From NCBI GenBank assembly GCA_965364515.1, contig CBDTXZ010000155.1:1-7231 (forward strand): a stretch of 7,231 nucleotides of DNA, given 5' to 3'. Made by a program: the position numbers and the translations under genes. Each line of letters begins with the position of its first letter. The stretch's first letter is position 1. This stretch comes from JAHEDH01 sp965364515 (GTDB taxonomy: Bacteria; Actinomycetota; Acidimicrobiia; Spongiisociales; ZC4RG35). Positions 5,332 to 7,231 of this stretch are shown here, one piece after another. A model generated the notes under the pieces. That model ran no database searches and was not told where the DNA came from. It saw only the letters and a program-made list of their open reading frames with translations.

Positions 5332-6213
5332 ATGATGGAAGGGCACAACGAAGTCGTCGCCAGAGCAGTCGAGTCGACGTCGGTGATGTTCCTCGGTGCG
5401 ATGGACACGGGCAAGACGACCATGGCGCTCGCCTGCGCCCGGGCGGCCATCGCCGCCGGCAAAGTGGTCGGCTTCGTCGATGCAGACATCAGCAACAGCA
5501 GGATCGGCCCTCCCGCCTGTGTCGGGCTCAAGTACCTGCGCACTGCTGCAGACCTCGACGATCTCGACCGAGCAGATGCCCTTCATTTCGTCGGCGCCAT
5601 CTCTCCGAACAAACTCGTACTCCAACAGGTGATCGCCACAGCCGCGCTCGCCGGCCAGGCCGCCACCGAATGCGATCTGGTCATCATCGACACGTCCAGC
5701 GTCATCTCAGGTGTCATCGGTGAGACGCTCAAATACCACAAGGCAGAGCTCGTACGTCCTGACATGGTGATTGCGATGCAGCGCGGCGCCGAGATGGAAC
5801 CGATCAGCGGCATGCTGAAGCGGTTCTTCTCAGCCGATGTCACGTCCATCGCCGTCGATCCCGATCTCATCCCGAGTGGCCCAGACGAGCGAGCGGAACG
5901 GAGAACCGCGGCGTTCCAGAAGGCGTTCGCACCCGAGTTGGGCCGTTGGCGCGTTCGATCGACCGTCTTCGCTCCCACGCTGCCCCCCGCACTCGAGCAG
6001 TCCCGACTGCACGGCATGCTCGTCGGGATCCAGGACGGCCACGGTGGCTGCCTCGGCCTCGGCCGCCTCGAGTACGACGAAGGCGCACTCCGGGTGAGCA
6101 CCAACGCCGGGGAGGGGATGCAAGGACTTCGGATCGGCTCGCTCTCCATCGACCCCGAGACGTTCGTGGTCACCCCCGTCAACCTCCGCGACCTCATGTT
6201 CGGAGTCCGGTGA
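5332..6213 (+). CDS. Clp1-like P-loop polynucleotide kinase homologue
   Basis: A 293-residue soluble P-loop ATPase resembling the Clp1/Grc3 polynucleotide 5'-hydroxyl kinase family (Pfam CLP1_P). Motifs in order: Walker A GAMDTGKT (22-29); KVVGFVDADISNSRIGPP (44-61), matching the family block with DxD-x-GQS and IGPP but with ISNS instead of the usual GQS; FVGAISPNKL (86-95), the family's FVG-x-x-SP motif; CDLVIIDTSSVISGVIGETLK (114-134), where eukaryotic and archaeal enzymes carry TGW; and RPDMVIAMQRGAEMEPI (142-158). The C-terminal 80 residues are a small beta-rich domain I cannot name. Known relatives phosphorylate RNA or DNA 5'-OH ends in RNA processing; the substrate of bacterial members is not established. 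The start at 5332 (another ATG at 5335) fits the domain boundary and a -10 hexamer 6 nt upstream. Frames extending left into the repeat are unlikely to be translated. It stands alone, with no RNA ligase or processing partner in the window. Confidence 0.78.
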   Translation: MMEGHNEVVARAVESTSVMFLGAMDTGKTTMALACARAAIAAGKVVGFVDADISNSRIGPPACVGLKYLRTAADLDDLDRADALHFVGAISPNKLVLQQVIATAALAGQAATECDLVIIDTSSVISGVIGETLKYHKAELVRPDMVIAMQRGAEMEPISGMLKRFFSADVTSIAVDPDLIPSGPDERAERRTAAFQKAFAPELGRWRVRSTVFAPTLPPALEQSRLHGMLVGIQDGHGGCLGLGRLEYDEGALRVSTNAGEGMQGLRIGSLSIDPETFVVTPVNLRDLMFGVR

Positions 6214-6252
6214 GTGAGGGCTGAGCGCGGGAACTCGCCTCGCAACCCCCTT

Positions 6253-6394
6253 GCTGTCGGCTGTCGGCTGTCAGCTTTCGTGCAGCGCGCCCGGCCTACG
6301 CGGAATGTGATCGACGCCCCGAGCAGCACTCGTATGTCGGAGGGCAGCGCAGGCATGCCGTGGAGCCGATGGCCGAAAGCCGATGGCTGACAGC
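6253..6394. repeat. Inverted heptamer arrays flanking an 86-bp centre (MITE-like)
   Basis: The left arm (6253-6280) is four heptamers: GCTGTCG, GCTGTCG, GCTGTCA, GCTTTCG. The right arm (6367-6394), read on the minus strand, is also four: GCTGTCA, GCCATCG, GCTTTCG, GCCATCG. The arms match at 21 of 28 positions, so they could pair into an imperfect hairpin. The centre has no gene. It starts 40 bp after the kinase stop. It could be a small non-autonomous element, a terminator structure or an intergenic repeat. Confidence 0.55.
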
Positions 6395-6442
6395 ACAGCG
6401 AAACGACGGCCCGCTGATCCACCGACGTCGATCCGGCGCGGA

Positions 6443-6629
6443 GGGGCCGAGGAACGAGGCCCCACAAATTGATGAAGCCTCCCGGGGCAGGGGAGGCTTC
6501 ATCCTCGAGAGTGGAGGTACCGCCGTGGGGCGGGCTGGGAGGCTATCCGATCACACCTTGGACATTGTGCCCAAACGGTATGACTGGCGGTCCTGTTCCA
6601 CTCTCGACCGACACTGCGAGCAGTGCCGG
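6443..6629 (+). ncRNA. Candidate structured RNA leader upstream of the glutaredoxin-like gene
   Basis: Consecutive inverted repeats run almost without gaps. P1 is GGGGCC/GGCCCC (6443-6448, 6458-6463). P2 is a perfect 13-bp stem (6471-6483, 6491-6503). P3 is an 11-bp long-range stem TCGAGAGTGGA/TCCACTCTCGA (6505-6515, 6597-6607), continued after a small internal loop by ACCGCC/GGCGGT (6519-6524, 6586-6591) and enclosing about 60 nt. P4 is CCG-A-CACTG/CAGTG-C-CGG (6608-6616, 6621-6629) with loop CGAG. It ends 40 nt before the ATG at 6670. I do not recognise a known riboswitch, RNase P, tmRNA or SRP RNA. Alternatives are a terminator cluster (P2) or a small element bounded by the P3 arms. Confidence 0.4.
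6471..6503. terminator. Perfect 13-bp hairpin, possible terminator
   Basis: GATGAAGCCTCCC (6471-6483) pairs with GGGAGGCTTCATC (6491-6503) around a 7-nt loop. On the plus strand no T-run follows; on the minus strand AATTTG follows. It could end read-through from the kinase gene or be part of the structured leader. Confidence 0.42.
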
Positions 6630-6669
6630 CGACATCAGTGTAGATCGGTTTGGGCTTCTTGGGACTTGA

Positions 6670-6960
6670 ATGGTTTCTGAGATGATTTTCTTTACGCGTT
6701 CTGGATGCCACTTGTGTGAGGCTGCGCTCCCCGGTGCTCGGAGGGCGGCTCGTCTGCTCGGGCGCTCCCTCGAAGTGGTGGACATCGACACCGATGACGA
6801 TCTGGTGGTCGAGTACGGCCTCCGTGTGCCGGTACTGGTCACCGGGAGCGGGCGCGTGATCGCCGAAGGCAGCTTCGGCGTCCGAGACATCATCCGCGGG
6901 CTGTTACGTGTGGGGGAGCGACCCCCCACACCCCCCGGGCCTGGCTCGCCTGGGGGGTGA
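6670..6960 (+). CDS. Glutaredoxin-like CxxC protein (DUF836 family), tail encoded by a repeat
   Basis: A 96-residue small thioredoxin-fold protein. The first strand and active site IFFTRSGCHLCEAAL carry a CHLC redox pair; EVVDIDTDDDLVVEYGLRVPVLV includes the cis-Pro segment RVPVL; GRVIAEGSFGVRDIIRGLL is the final strand and helix. This matches the glutaredoxin-like DUF836 family, thought to act in thiol-disulfide exchange; a link to mycothiol or other thiols is inference. The family normally ends near the final helix (about residue 80), but here the frame runs on through VGERPPTPPGPGSPGG, encoded by the hairpin repeat, and uses a TGA inside the repeat. ATG 6670 has GGGA upstream at 6661-6664; ATG 6682 (MIFFTRSGC) is an equally good start by family length. 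The start is 40 nt after a chain of hairpins. In other actinobacteria such genes often lie near hemA or rex; the downstream neighbour is outside the window. Confidence 0.8.
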   Translation: MVSEMIFFTRSGCHLCEAALPGARRAARLLGRSLEVVDIDTDDDLVVEYGLRVPVLVTGSGRVIAEGSFGVRDIIRGLLRVGERPPTPPGPGSPGG

Positions 6961-7009
6961 CGGTGGTTGTGGCAGCAACGGTGCTTTCGTGTTGGGTGTG
7001 GCGACGCGG
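6908..7009 (+). repeat. Hairpin/core dispersed repeat, copy A
   Basis: A full unit: hairpin GTGTGGGGG/CCCCCACAC (6908-6916, 6923-6931); a second hairpin CCCCCCGGGC...GCCTGGGGGG (6931-6957); then a core with GTTGTGGCAGCAACGG and GTGTTGGGTGTGGCGACGCGG. The first 53 bp lie inside the glutaredoxin-like frame and supply its last codons and stop. Confidence 0.85.
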
Positions 7010-7017
7010 GTTGCACT

Positions 7018-7047
7018 GCGACCCCCACACCCCCCGGGCCTGTGACA
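7018..7047 (+). repeat. Hairpin/core dispersed repeat, copy B (truncated)
   Basis: GCGACCCCCACACCCCCCGG followed by GCCTGTGACA matches only the front of the unit. The core is missing, and the next copy begins directly. Confidence 0.65.
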
Positions 7048-7144
7048 TGTGGGGGGCGACCCCCACACCCCCGGGCCTGGCCCACCTGGGGGGTGACGGT
7101 GGTTGTGGCAGCAACGGTGCTTTCGTGTTGGGCGTGGCGACGCG
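7048..7144 (+). repeat. Hairpin/core dispersed repeat, copy C
   Basis: It starts with TGTGGGGG-GCGA-CCCCCACA (7048-7067), an 8-bp stem capped by a GNRA-type GCGA loop. The second hairpin and the full core ending in GTGGCGACGCG follow. The core is almost identical to copies A and D. Confidence 0.83.
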
Positions 7145-7231
7145 GCGACCCCCATACCCGGGGCCTGGCTCGCCTGGGGGGTGACGGTGGTTGTGGCAGC
7201 AACGGTGCTTTCGTGTTGGGCGTGGCGACGC
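7145..7231 (+). repeat. Hairpin/core dispersed repeat, copy D (runs off the window)
   Basis: It begins GCGACCCCCATACCCGGGGC, lacks the left arm of the first hairpin, and contains the second hairpin and full core up to GGCGTGGCGACGC at the window edge. It lies 88 bp from the matching point in copy C. The array probably continues to the right. Confidence 0.83.

Larger units (their letters stand above)
6214..6669. other. 456-bp intergenic region rich in inverted repeats
   Basis: No convincing gene is seen. The stretch holds an inverted array of heptamers (6253-6394) and a chain of hairpins (6443-6629). A short frame at 6472-6669 ends directly against the next start codon, but it runs through the hairpins and its product is unlike any family I know. 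Between 6395 and 6442 I see nothing specific. Confidence 0.6.

Noticed and set aside
6472..6669. Short plus-strand frame ending directly at the glutaredoxin start.
   Set aside because: It runs through four hairpins, its codon use is mixed, and the product resembles nothing known. It is kept only as an alternative to the RNA leader.
6890..7202. Several Pro/Gly- and His-rich open frames on both strands at the right edge.
   Set aside because: They are translations of the GC-rich tandem repeats with no start signals.

Overview
The window is high-GC DNA with strong G/C bias at third codon positions. It reads as chromosomal DNA of an actinobacterium, most likely of the Acidimicrobiia type. The pointers are an MshA-type glycosyltransferase (mycothiol pathway), a secreted protein with a long Thr/Pro linker of runs such as TTTTAPP, and two genes whose only promoter-like signal is a TANNNT hexamer 6-7 nt before the start codon, which suggests leaderless mRNAs. 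The lineage is inference from these features, not a database match.

Left part (123-2666, + strand): a tight operon of a FemAB/CelD-like GNAT acyltransferase, the MshA-like glycosyltransferase and a YbjN-domain protein. Consecutive genes overlap by 4 bp and 17 bp, so translation is probably coupled. A convergent gap (2667-3008) follows, with a weak terminator candidate, short hairpins and a cluster of three DnaA-box-like 9-mers.

Middle (3009-4895): a secreted CAP/SCP-domain protein on the minus strand with a Thr-rich microsatellite linker, a 42-residue single-span membrane ORF on the plus strand, and a minus-strand SAM hydroxide adenosyltransferase-family protein (DUF62) whose catalytic His position is Ala.

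Right part (4896-7231): a Clp1-like P-loop polynucleotide kinase homologue (5332-6213) and a CxxC glutaredoxin-like protein (6670-6960), set in repeat-rich DNA. A GC-rich hairpin/core repeat lies in minus orientation just upstream of the kinase, joined to a 58-bp tandem repeat. The same family lies in plus orientation at the right edge as a run of copies, the first of which supplies the last codons and stop of the glutaredoxin gene. The 456-bp gap between the two genes holds an inverted array of 7-bp repeats and, just before the glutaredoxin gene, a run of consecutive hairpins that looks like a structured RNA leader.

The best candidates for something undescribed are the composite repeat family, the structured leader, the stand-alone Clp1-like kinase, and the DUF62 protein lacking its catalytic His. 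I see no CRISPR array, tRNA, rRNA, transposase or phage gene.
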